A DNA stretch of 64,000 nt, from NCBI GenBank assembly GCA_903813345.2, contig CAIIXF020000005.1:25111375-25175374 (forward strand), in the 5' to 3' direction. The DNA is from Owenia fusiformis (taxonomy: Eukaryota; Annelida; Polychaeta; Sabellida; Oweniidae). The position numbers were made by a program, and so were the translations under genes. Each line of letters begins with the position of its first letter. Within the stretch, counting starts at the first letter, position 1. Below are positions 42,801 through 54,500 of this stretch, piece by piece. The notes below the pieces were generated by a model. It searched no databases. It was given only the letters and a program-made list of their open reading frames with translations, and was not told where the DNA came from.

Positions 42801-44777
42801 ATCACATTGAAATTGATGTCACATTTATTTTGTTAAATATTTCATACTGATAATGTAACTGGCCATGGTTAATATAACTTCATATGTTTTAAATATGTAT
42901 ATTATAAAAGTTCATGAAACCTCACCAGACAAATTGTCTTATCTTTACCTGAGTTGAATTTCAGTTTTCTTAATGCAAAAACATGTAAATATTGTTTATT
43001 TTCCAGATGGTGTAACAGTGTTCACAGACCTTTCAACAGATGAGAGTCTGTTTGAGGGAAAGGGGGATCACCAGTTTGATGTCTATAGAATGATGAGGGA
43101 TGAAAATGAGTGAGTTTTACCCTTAGAAGATGAATGATGTCATAATATTATCGTCTACTTATAAGTTGAAACATGTCTAATGTCTATGTGTCTCTTTACT
43201 CTCTTAGCATGTGTGTATTATATTTATTAACCATTTTCTTGTGTTTCCACTCATTTTGTTTATTACTTGATTTACTTGAGTATTAATGGCAAACTTTGCT
43301 CTATGTTATGGCTTGTTCTGTGCATACATGGATTAACTGATTACTCAGCTATTAATGGGCTGGCTGGGTTCAATACTCTTAGATGACATGGGGGTTATTC
43401 TTTATGTTTTTTTCTGATTGGTTGTTATTATCCCAAAGAACGAAGTTCAAGAGGGATAGACCGAAGACCTAGTCTATATAGTCGTCGATTTGATTCAGTG
43501 ATTGTTTTGAATCTCAGCCTAGATCGTAGCTATCATGTTAGATCATTTCAGCGAACTTTCCAACGTTTTTTGTTGAAATCTTCTCACCTCTGGGTATCCG
43601 ATCGATGCTCCCGCATCTACTAAACTACTTTTCTATTTAAGGAATAAATAATGATAGGCCATTCAATATGGTGAAATTCAGCACGAGTTGGACAGAATGT
43701 TGTACAAAGCACGAACCAAAGGTGAGTGCATTTGTACTAACATTCTGTCCAACGAGTGCTGAATTTCACCATATTGAATGGCCTATCATTATTTATTCCG
43801 ATTCAAACATAAAAATTAGTAAAAGCCGTGTCTGTGGAACGGGCATGAAGGAAGAATACGCATGCTGTCAAGATTCTGAAGTCGGCCGGAAAAATTTTAG
43901 AATTTGTTTGGGCTGTTCTATTTTACTCCCGGTTTTAGATTTTGTACGGTGTATGCAAACTACAGTCAGCCATAGTTAAATAGTTACAGTAGTTACGGAG
44001 GGAGTAAAAAAAACAGCTATCCCCGGACAGAGCCCCAGATGTGCAGCTGAGATGTGACGTCACTCAAAACAATGCAAATTGCAGATTGAATAGAGCATGG
44101 TCGTGCATCTATGGAGAATTAGAGAACGTTCTATATTGGCTATGCTGCATTCTGATTGGTTGAGAAATTCGAATAGAGCACGGTCATGTTTGAATTGAAT
44201 TTAAAGTATCCATAACTTAAATAATAGGGAGGTCAAGTTACATGTTTTTAAGAGAACCTGTATGTGAGTATTATTATGACCCCGGGATTACTGTCCTGCT
44301 CTCATTTCACTTTTCCAGGGACCTACAATTATTTTCTGTATACCTTTATACTCAATTGGCCATGTTCACACTACAAATTGAAGAACTAATCCATAGAGGA
44401 CCATAATTCTACAAGTTGGCATACAAGTTTTTTTTAAATGTAACTTAGGCTCTGTAGTATTGACTTCTTTGTGTCAAATTTGAATTCTATGATGCCTTTG
44501 AGTGTTTGAAAGCCCACAACTTTTTGTCTTTGTTTTTGTCTTTTGTGTAATGCAAATCTTTCTTTCCAGGAATGACTGGGAGCCCCACCATTCATTCTCC
44601 AATGTACTATGGATTCAGTACCTGGCAGACAAACTGATAAAGATGAAGAGCTATCCTGATAGTAAATCAAGAGACCATAAAAGCATTATGAGAGACTTCA
44701 GAAACTTTCATAGAGAGTGCTTAGACTTTCAAAGTGCCCTACATTTACTCAAAGAAAGCCCATTTTTCCAATCATGA
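36870..44777 (+). CDS. HASPIN: Haspin, atypical histone H3-Thr3 kinase (complete, 13 exons)
   Basis: Exons: 36870-37096, 37468-37597, 38032-39136, 39519-39717, 39889-40093, 40453-40574, 40889-40979, 41298-41383, 41625-41779, 42066-42139, 42401-42632, 43007-43109, 44570-44777. Total 2937 nt, 978 residues, every phase consistent. Haspin is a nuclear mitotic kinase that phosphorylates histone H3 Thr3 to place the Aurora B complex at centromeres. Seen: an N-terminal TYGR motif as in vertebrate haspin, KEN at 90-92, a long Ser/Thr/Lys-rich region (exon 3), an extremely acidic exon 4 (488-553), then the kinase domain. Its motifs are glycine loop GEGVYGEVF, ATP-binding Lys 693 (last codon of exon 7), QKTFEEILPEI as in human, HRDLHWGN with catalytic Asp 829, and DFT at 867-869 in place of DFG, a haspin hallmark. 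The C-terminus ends SPFFQS. Longer than human haspin (798) because of the N-terminal half. Confidence 0.95.
38032..39136 (+). CDS. HASPIN: Haspin exon 3, long basic/Ser-rich regulatory region
   Basis: 1105 nt, residues 120-487. Low-complexity, Lys-rich then Ser/Thr-rich, with a GTP-rich stretch (GTPHGGTPNEGTP) and many TP/SP dipeptides that could be CDK sites. It ends in an acidic segment at CAG|GTAACA. Likely disordered. Conserved function cannot be read from sequence alone. Confidence 0.88.
40961..41040 (+). repeat. 40-bp tandem duplication covering the exon 7 splice donor
   Basis: 40961-41000 and 41001-41040 differ at one base. The unit holds the last 19 coding bases of haspin exon 7, the GTAAGA donor and 15 more intron bases. 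Using the second donor would add 40 nt and a stop within four codons, just after the ATP-binding lysine. Confidence 0.97.
42401..42632 (+). CDS. HASPIN: Haspin exon 11, catalytic loop
   Basis: 232 nt encoding HRDLHWGNVL and IIDFTLSRM, the catalytic and metal-binding motifs of the haspin kinase domain, in one exon. Acceptor TTTTTAG, donor GTAAGT. Confidence 0.95.
43430..44235. repeat. Repeat-derived segment in haspin intron 12
   Basis: Begins with 'ttatcccaaagaacgaagtt', an inverted end of the hairpin-ended repeat family, then unique-looking sequence and the long hairpin at 43641. 'gaatagagcacggtcatg' and 'gaatagagcatggtcgtgc' near 44090-44190 are a local duplication. The right boundary is uncertain. 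Confidence 0.45.
43641..43799. repeat. Long hairpin, about 67-bp arms and 24-nt loop
   Basis: GGAATAAATAATGATAGGCC at 43641 opens an arm that is repeated inverted at 43733-43799. The arms differ at only about four positions. Transcribed within the haspin pre-mRNA it would fold into a stable 160-nt stem. Confidence 0.9.
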
Positions 44778-47700
44778 TATCTACAATATTGATGACAAGG
44801 GGGAATAATTTATACGCTATCAGATGATTGATTTACGCTAGTGTGGTGGTATTCTTGGGATTACGCTCATAAATTGGAAGGATGGAGGATTTTATTCCAT
44901 GATAGTGAAATTATGAGCAATTTGATGGATTATATGAAAATATGGATATAAACGAGAGTACAGTATATGATTCTCAAACTTCTCGGATCATGTAATTCTG
45001 AATCATTCAGTTATAGGCTCTATCCACATATACAGTGAAGTACCAGTCCAGTCATCAATACCAGGATATTACTTTCGCTCAATAACCGAGCCATTGCCAA
45101 AAAAATATCAAACTAAACTATGTTTCATGTATTTACACATTTTGCCACAAAGAACATACCAAATATACATTACATTATACTTATAACATTATTAATTTAA
45201 ACTACAAACTGTAACGCTAGTAGTATTGAAAATAAATAAGTCCTACAACAAATTAATTACTGACTTTGATATCTTTTAATCTACTGAATATATTTAAAAT
45301 ATTCATGTAAAGTTGAATGACCCAAAATGAAACCCACAAATTATGAAAAATTCAACAATTATCATGAAACCTTCATGGACCTTCTGAAATCACATTTCCC
45401 ATTTTGGACATCCTCTCCCATTAAATCACTCAATAATGCAAATTTTTAAATGGATTTTCAGTCTGTCTTCTGAATTTTGAAACATTACAGTTGCATTTTA
45501 TTCCTTCATTATTTCCAGATGATTTAAACAATTTTGTTGAAATTCTATATGTGATTACTTGGAAGCATATTTACGCTGTCTAATTATCACTGTATTTGTC
45601 TTGAATTTGGTGAGCGTTTTAAGACGGTTGGTGCCGTTTCAGTTGTTTAATTTAGACCATTTTTAAAATAGTTTTTAAGAACAATTAAACTGGACTCGGC
45701 GAGGTATATGATAAAGATATGAGATTGAAAAACAGTCGAATTAATGTCGGATATCCCAAAATCGCCAAATTGAAGACGAAAACAGTATGACACTTTGGCT
45801 AATATGCAGCCATTTCAAAAAATGGCAGCCATTTTTATGGTATTTTACACTTTTGTGATAACTGGAAAAGTAGTGGAGTAATAGCAATACATCTATGGTG
45901 GCCATTTGAGACATGATTTCTGGCAGTGTTGTCCAACACTCAGTTTGGTTGGATATGCTACACCTTAGCAATGCTGTTATCTAATCTTAGATTTCTTTTT
46001 CTAATGCATTATCCATGTTTCAATATACCATGAATATCACACAGAATATTTTGTTGTTCAAAGCCCAATATATTTTCACATTAACTCTTATAAGGTAACG
46101 GTTTTTGAAAAGAGTAAGGTTTAACGAGTGCATTTCCCCTATAAGCATTCTTCACTTTATGAATTAATGAGATGATTAAGCCATTTTGAAATGAATGCTA
46201 CACAAACGCAACAACTTCAATATTTACAAAAATATTTATTTATACCATCCATATCACAACTGTGATACATACATTACATAAACAGCACTACAGGTAATAT
46301 AATATACATGTAAGAAGTAATTAGCTGCTGCACATTGCAAATATACCCTACGAGATCTATACTAAAACAGCGTCAAATATATTACAGAGACTCCAAGACT
46401 CACAATTTTGAGTGTTTTAATTTGTTGAACCTCAACTTGCTTTAGTCACAATTTTCTTCTTTTGATATCATTTTTTTTATTAATTTTTTTTTCTTTTGAT
46501 ATCATTTGACATTGTTGTTCATAATCTCAATCATTAAAGAGTCAATATTTACTATATTTTCATAAGAATACACAGATACAGTCCTGATGCTGTTTTGAAG
46601 AAACTTATGTTTGTATGTGTGATCAAGAAAGCACTTCTTTTACAATACTCCTTTTTTAATTAAATTCAAATGGTTAATAGCTGCAATTCTTATCCTTAAT
46701 TGTAACTCTAAATTATTTTGAATACAAAATGATATGTAACTTTCACAATCAACAGACTTGGAGCATGTGAGGAATTTTTTTAAAGCTTTGATATTTTCTG
46801 AAAAATGGTCCAGGTCTAAGTCTAATTGATTGTGTTTAAAACATAACATTGAGTTTATAGCATATTTATCATGGCTTTAGAAATATTTAAGGCGAGAATA
46901 ACAGGTGTTGGTCGTTTGAATTAAATTCCAACTTCCCAAGAGTATTTTGTTAAGTTTGGTTGGAGGTCTAGACTCTGCATTAAATAAAGTGCAAATCTTA
47001 TGAGATGACCCCAAACACATCTATATAATTACTGTACTTCCATACATCTTAACACAATTTACATTTTCTATTTCACTGTCTTCTAAAAAAGACATTACAC
47101 ATGTTCCTATTAATACAATCAAATAAATATATATGATAATATAGTCACAAATTATGTTAGGATACAAAAATCTATAACATATCCAGTCACATTTATGTAC
47201 AGTTTATACAATTTGAAACCTGAAAATACAAGTTAGCGTTCAAGAAGGTTTGTCAAAGTCAGAAATTATTTTGAATACAGTGGAGTAGAAATTGGTTGCT
47301 TTCGATTGTACAGATAGGTTCTTCCTGTTGCCTTATCAACCAAATAAGTTTAAAAAGTTCTGATAAATAAATATTTCACATGCTTTAATCACCACAAGGA
47401 GTACATGTATTTTACTGTATTTTTCATAGTCACATAGTGAAACAATATATCCACTCCTGTTTTTGAGCTCTGAAAGCACTCCCAGAGCTTACCATTTTGA
47501 ATATTATAAAATAATTTTTTGTAAGGTATGATGTGCTTTTAAAATTCTCAGAATAAAGGATTTCCTTATTACTATTTATATTTGTGTCGTTTACAAATCT
47601 GAAGAGAAACATGTTAACATAAGTAGGTACTCACAGGTTCTACCTGATCTATAGAGGCCTACTCAATATTTCAAGTTCCACTTTACACAATGAAACATTT

Positions 47701-48401
47701 TAATGGATCATAACGGTAAAATTTGATTTAATTATATTTTGGTCACTTACGAGAATGTTTGGAAATATGTTATTATTTTATAAGTAGCATAACTATAAAC
47801 TAGTATTTGACTCTTTTGATTAAGGTGGGAATTTCAAAAACAGAGGTACATTATTGATCATTTAAGATACAGAGGGGCATTACCGATCATAATAATTTAA
47901 TCTTAGCAAAATGTTTAGGATAATATCGGTAGTTTGAATAATGTTTTTCAGGGACCAGGTCAGCATTGTTCACCATTTTGGGCTAGATATTCACATTCTT
48001 GGTTGTCACTTATACTGAATAGTTTTTAAAGACATACATATGTTTATAATATCTCTCCCATTTCACCCAGATCTGAGATATGTAACTTCATGACTCCTTC
48101 ATATATGTTTCACAGGAAATTCTACAAAACCAATTCACTTTTCCAAATAGTCTAATTTGTTAACAATGGTCGGTGGGTGGTCAAGCAGTAAACAGATTGA
48201 ATGGAGAATTTTGTGCAGAAGTTTTTAGATGACCCCTAAGGACGGCACTGTGATCTGATATCAGATCTTATATTCCACATCAAATATAGTCTTACTATAA
48301 GAAGACAAGGAATTACCCCACAATTCCTAATGAACCTCTATGTAGATATGTACCAACAGAGGATATAGTTTCATCAAGGAATTCTGGGGTATTCCCCCTC
48401 T
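44778..48401. other. Intergenic region between haspin and RAB28 (convergent 3' ends)
   Basis: Plausible haspin 3' UTR with AATAAA at 45231-45236, about 450 bp past the stop. A fragment of the ATGGC-rich repeat family lies at 45770-45960. The rest is AT-rich without a recognisable gene; the RAB28 3' UTR must lie at the right side. Confidence 0.6.
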
Positions 48402-48584
48402 TCACTGTAAGGAACACATAGCACTTTTCTTAGTCTGATTTGTTACTGGTTGTTTAGGTGGAACATCACTCTGGTTATATTGAACTATCTCTGCTTTAAC
48501 TACACGCTGATGCTGCTCCAACTCTGGTCTGGTCAGTTTGATCCCCAAGATTTCAGCAGCAACCTTCTGGAAACATAGGCTCAC
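48402..48584 (-). CDS. RAB28: RAB28 terminal exon with prenylation box
   Basis: 183 nt, from acceptor TTCTAG to a TGA stop, starting [17 protein letters not shown], nearly identical to human. In vertebrates alternative last exons change the RAB28 C-terminus; only this one was seen here. Confidence 0.94.
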   Translation of the reverse strand: MSLCFQKVAAEILGIKLTRPELEQHQRVVKAEIVQYNQSDVPPKQPVTNQTKKSAMCSLQ

Positions 48585-51500
48585 CTAGAAGCAAACAATG
48601 TGTACATGTGAGATTACATAATAATTGATAACAATATGCCATCTGGAAATTTTTGTTTGGTGAATTGAGAATCTACATTCATCAGTGAAATTCAAAGGGA
48701 TAGAAAGTCTGAGGAAAATGATACTTGATATATGATCACTATTTTTTTGGAAACACAGAAAAATTTGTGTTACTGTGCTTCTCACCACTTTATTACTTCT
48801 AATTAAATCATGTCTTGTATTGTTTCCCAAAACCTAGAAAACTTAACAAATGAACATATACATCTTGTCCCATTGGTGTTCATGTAAATGTATTTAGAAA
48901 CTCTGGTTCTGAGACAAGATTTCAACTTTGAACAATTCCAATGTTTGATTCATGAACTTTTTAAAATTAGTCTATTTTTAAATATCTAATTGAGTTCAAT
49001 TGGATGTTAAGTATCTTGGTGTAGCCGTATCCTTTCGTAATATTTACATAAATTAACGAATGGTCTAGAATAGATAGTATTAGTACAAAGTACATCACCT
49101 TATAGCTGTTTCTAATAGAACTCATGCTTTATCTTTATCTAGTAACATAAGCATCACATGTGACACACATAGACTTAATACATGGTAGAACAAGAAATGG
49201 CAACTACACGGAGTGGCAAAACCCAATAAACAAAATATTCTTAACCCTGAGTTATTTCATGAATCTGAAATATGTCATAATATAATTTTTACCATCTACT
49301 CTTAATATCCTCGATTGGGACACAAAAAGGCTCACACTGGAGACAGATAGATTGGCTAACTGACTGACAAACAAACGGAGGGCTTCGCTATATCTATCAA
49401 TCTTTGTAGGAATTGTAATAAGTAGTATCGTATATTCTAATACTGTATACCCAACAGAGCCAATCAGCTCGTGTTAAAATTTCAAACAGGTAAGAGGTTT
49501 AATACAAACAAACACGTCAATTATATATTATATACAGTCTATGTAAAATTCATAGAAGCCACACTTTCATTGTATGTAAACTCAATGTTTTTACAATCAA
49601 TAAGATGATGTTTATTGTAAGTGTCAATATCTGACTTCAGAAAATGAAGTTAATAACCTCTGTAGAGGATTAAAATTATATCTAAAAGTATCAGGCAATA
49701 TTTTTTTAACTAAATGATTTAGGCCAATATTCCGAAAGGACCAAGAATTCAATTTCATTTTTATTTGGTAAAATGTACAAATCAATTGGTTAGGTAGTAT
49801 CATAAATCACCAGGAAGAGGATTCAAGAACCTAAGGACTATTCTAAGTATTCGGTTGAATTTTATTTAATGTGCGAACAAATTCAAAGAAATTAATTATC
49901 CCACCAAACGAAGTTCATAGGGATATAGAGAAGCCATTCGTTTGTTCGTTCGTCTGTCCATCCGTCCATTCAACTGTCTAGGCGATAACTCAAATACTGC
50001 TTGATGGATTTGATTATGCCTCACGGGTGTAGGACCTCTGCTCAAGAAGGAATTTTCAATATGTTCGTTCAATTCAAAATAGCCACCATTTTCTGTAAAA
50101 AATGTGATCTTCAATAACTCAAATACCAGTAGATGGCAGTGGCAGATCCAGAAGCAAATTTAGAGTCAGTAAAAAATTTAAAAAAAATTTTTGGCCCCTA
50201 AAATCAAATTTTGCCCATTTTTTGAAAATTTGGCTTAAAGAGGGACATGGGGTATAAATAGGAGGCAGACAGATGGAACAGCCAAAATAACTGTATTTTT
50301 GATATTTTCACAAAGCTGGTCAATTTTCTCATGATATAAGAAGCTAAGTTTTTGCGCTTTTAAGGAGTAAAGTTTACCTAATTTGAAAAGTGCTGCCAAA
50401 CTCCCAGTGCATCAGAAGACTGCTTTTGGAAAGAGCATATAGTCCATTTATAAAACTGTGATTTTGATCCAAATAAAACCATAGTTGGCTTCTCAAGTAC
50501 CTGGTATGCGTTTCTTTGGTATCAAAATAAAGAGGAAGAGTGCAATTTTAATTATGAAAATAGGGATATATGTCACGAATGGTTCCGACGTTGGCCTTTT
50601 TACTACGCGTGTCACGGCCTTCATCTCGAAACTGAGCGAATGTTAGCAAACGCGAGTTCCAATAAATGGACACTGATATCTCAAAAAGAAACCTGACTTC
50701 CTATAATTTGATTGAAACGAACCCCTACATGAATAGGTACATTTCAATATATAACACTATGGGGGGTAACTGTTTCATAGTTGGTCACGAACGCCATAAG
50801 TGCAAAGTATTGTTCAGAATTTTTGAATTTCGTGTTGGATTATGGTACTCACACCTAAAGTGTGGTTTTTTGATAGTTTAATAATATTTTTATGCGTATT
50901 GTGTGGAATTGTGTTGACGTTTACTTAAGTTAAGTGCATTATATTTGATAAATCAGTATCTGAAAGTTTGATTTGAGTACTTTTACATTAAGCCCCCATC
51001 ATGCAAATCCCTTGAATGTCCTGCGACATCCCACAAATTTAGGTGGATGTCCCGCAAAATCTCGCGAATTTAGGGCACTTCGTCTAAAAAAAATCTGTCC
51101 CTCTATGAAGTCTTTGGTGGTTACCCTGTTCACTTTCCCGCAAATGTCGTGTTTGTCCCTCGAATGGTCCCGCAAAATAGATCAAAATTAGACCTATTAG
51201 CGCAATCATGCAAATCCCTTAAATGTCCCGCGAAATCCCGCGAAAATGGCCACCATTTGTCTTTAAAAATGTAATTTTGGATAACCCAAATACCAGTTAA
51301 CTGATTTGGTTCAAGTTTGACATGCTGATGCCCAGGGACAAGATGCTTTGCTCTAGAAGAAATTTTCAAGATGGCAGCTAGAAAATGGCTACCATTTTTT
51401 GTAGAAAAACATTATCTTTGATAACTCAAATACCAACGGATCAATTTAGTTCAAATTTTATATGCTGATACCTAGATAGCTCTCTTAAAGAAGAATTTTT

Positions 51501-54500
51501 CAAGATGGCCACTATTTTCAAGATGGCCACTATTTATCAAACATGTTTTGTTCGGTGGGATATTCTACTCCATGGCTGTTTTCTAGTTTTATTCCAGACA
51601 AAACCACGGGATGACCTTTTATCTGAGCTTATAAAGAAGGAAAAATTCAACAAGAGACATTGCAAGGAGCCTGGGTGTGACAATCATGATCAACATTACA
51701 AGTTTGATTCTGACATTAGGAGTAGTCAGTATTTGTTATGGAGCCTATACTGAGAGAGTTTTGCTGATATCCATGGATGGGTTTAGATATGATTATTTGG
51801 ATACCATATCTAACCTTACAAACTTTGGTTATATGAAGAGTACGGGAACCCATGCTCCATACATCAACAACACATTTATAACTCTGACTTTTCCGACACA
51901 TTATTCAATGTCCACAGGTAAGGTATTCTCAATAAAAAAAATGTATTATCATGTACCATATTTAGTATATATGTATTTAACAGAACATTTGCTTCAAAAC
52001 TGCACTTATCCCAGATGGGTTTGCATTTTTATCAATACAAATGAAAAGCCATGTCATTCATTGAATGAAAATTGAAAAGACTAGATTATCATAAAACTAC
52101 TATTCAATTTCATATATTTATTATGATGGGCTCCTATAATAGTTTAATAAGTAGATATTTTGAATTTGAGATCATATGAATAATAAGTCACAAATCCATA
52201 GAAATTGTATTCAATCTCAGTTTGTCAATTCTTCTATTTCATTGAGCAAGGCTTTTTGATTGACTTTTGTTTTATTTCTTTATTTAAATAATTCCAATAT
52301 CACAGGGGTGAAGGGGATCCATTGTAAATGAGTAAGTTACTGGTTCTGAAGATCTGAGTGTCTCCAATTTTTGTTATTGTTATTGTAAACAGATAAGGTA
52401 AGTACAACATTGTTCCTTGAGTCCTTAACACTTGTTTATAACAGATTGGAAGTCATAAATCCTTTTTTGACTAACAAAACATAATTTTGTATAATTTGTT
52501 ACATATTGTACATATATACTGTACTGAGATTTAATTTGACAGGTGTTTTAATTTTGCTGATTTGGCGGATTGATGACAACCGCCAAATTAAGTCTCTTAA
52601 TATTTTTAATAAATTGCTAAGAATTCCTGGGCGAAAATTTTTCATCCAGTGACTCTTCCTTGTGTGATTTTTGAAAAAACAAAAGCAATTTTACTGATGG
52701 GTAAATCCGCCAAATTAAAGCAATTTACAGTATACTAAAACTAGATACTCATAATCAAATGAATTAGCCTTCTCTACCTAGAAATGCAGCATCTTCAAAT
52801 TTTTGGGAGTACGGTTATAACTGGTGTCAAATTTCAGAGGATATGATTGTAAACTGTCTTGGAATTTTGCCGGAGATAAACAAAAGTTTTAACAGTAATC
52901 CATTCAACGATTCAAAACAAAAAAAAATGAAATTCAAATCTTTATCAGAATGTGATGGTTTTTAGGATCCAACAATATCATCCTCTATGTACCAGATCTT
53001 TGATTATGCTGAAACGATCCTGGGATAAATGTATGATTTATTTCAGATGGGTAATCATTTAATTGTGCTTATAAGGCTCTAAAGGCAAACTTTTAGATTC
53101 AGAGTGACTATAATTAAAGATTATTCATCTCAACATATCGTGTTTTAAGGATTTCGTTTCATTAAACATATCTTAATAAGCAATAAACGAGCTAAAATTG
53201 AGCTTTTGAAATCTTCCCATTTTACAGTCATGTTTGATACACAAGATATTCTAGAATTTCTCAAATTTTTCTATGAGTACCTTCTCAAAATCTATAAAAA
53301 GTTCCTTTGGTGCTAATGTAGGTGATTTTACATCTTCCTCTACTTTTCCCAATCTCGTCATTTAAGGCAAATGGTTTCTTAGATCTTGATCTTTTACATG
53401 CAAATCTTGTCCATCAAATGATATATCAACAATTTTTGATATATATCAACAATTTTTGTCTAATTTCTCAGAACAGTCACATGAATCATTATTTTATGAA
53501 GTGGATGTACTTTGTTAAAATGTTTTGGGGAGTCATCGATATTATTCGATTAAAATATGCAAAATCCGCATATCTTCCTTTATTCTGGGAAATATTAATA
53601 TAGATTAACCCTTATATACATACATATCCTGCACCAGTTACATTCCGATCATTTCAATTTATGACCTCTGCCACAATCAAATCCATGACCTTTTCATATG
53701 TGGATCCTCTCAGGAAAAACAAATCTTCCTTTAGATTGTCTTACATGGGTTTCCAAGAACTGAGATTTGGGGAATTAATTGATCCATATTCCTCAATAGG
53801 AAATAAGAAGAAATTTAAACAAGAAATATTAGTAAAAATACCAAATTAGAGTTATATTTTTTACTGAGAAATATATCAAAAAGCAGCCTCGAAAATGAAA
53901 ATAAATGCTGTTGTACAACAAGGAAGTATTATTCTTCACCTTCTCAGAATTTGATTTTCATTCAAATGCATTTACATCAATCCACACCTCAAATTCTGAC
54001 AGGGTTTTCACTCCCATGTTAATTCCTTGAAATGTGAAAACCCCAAACTGAAGAACCTTATTTCATTTTTACTTCAGGTCTCTACTCGGAGAGCAATGGT
54101 ATGGTCAGTAACTATATGTTTGATCCCCTTGACAACACAAGCTTTGGTATGGGTAATGTCGAACCCAAGTGGTGGGATGGTGGTGAACCTATATGGACCA
54201 CCGTCATGAAACAAAACAAAACTAGCGCCACCTTTTTCTGGCCAGGCTCTGATGTTCCAATTCATGGTGTACTACCAAAGTATTACTTTCCCTATAATAA
54301 AACAATCCCATTTGATGACAGAATTGATACAGCTGTTAATTGGCTGAAAGAAGGGATTAACTTTGCAACCCTTTATTTCAACGAGCCTGATAAGCAGGGA
54401 CATGATTTTGGGCCAGAATCCAATGAGGTCATTGAAGCTGTGAAATACATGGATGAAATAATGGGGAAGATTCTGGACAAACTACGACAGAATGACCTAC

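Noticed and set aside
43668-43979. 103-codon plus-strand frame
   Set aside because: Runs through the long hairpin; its length follows from the inverted repeat.
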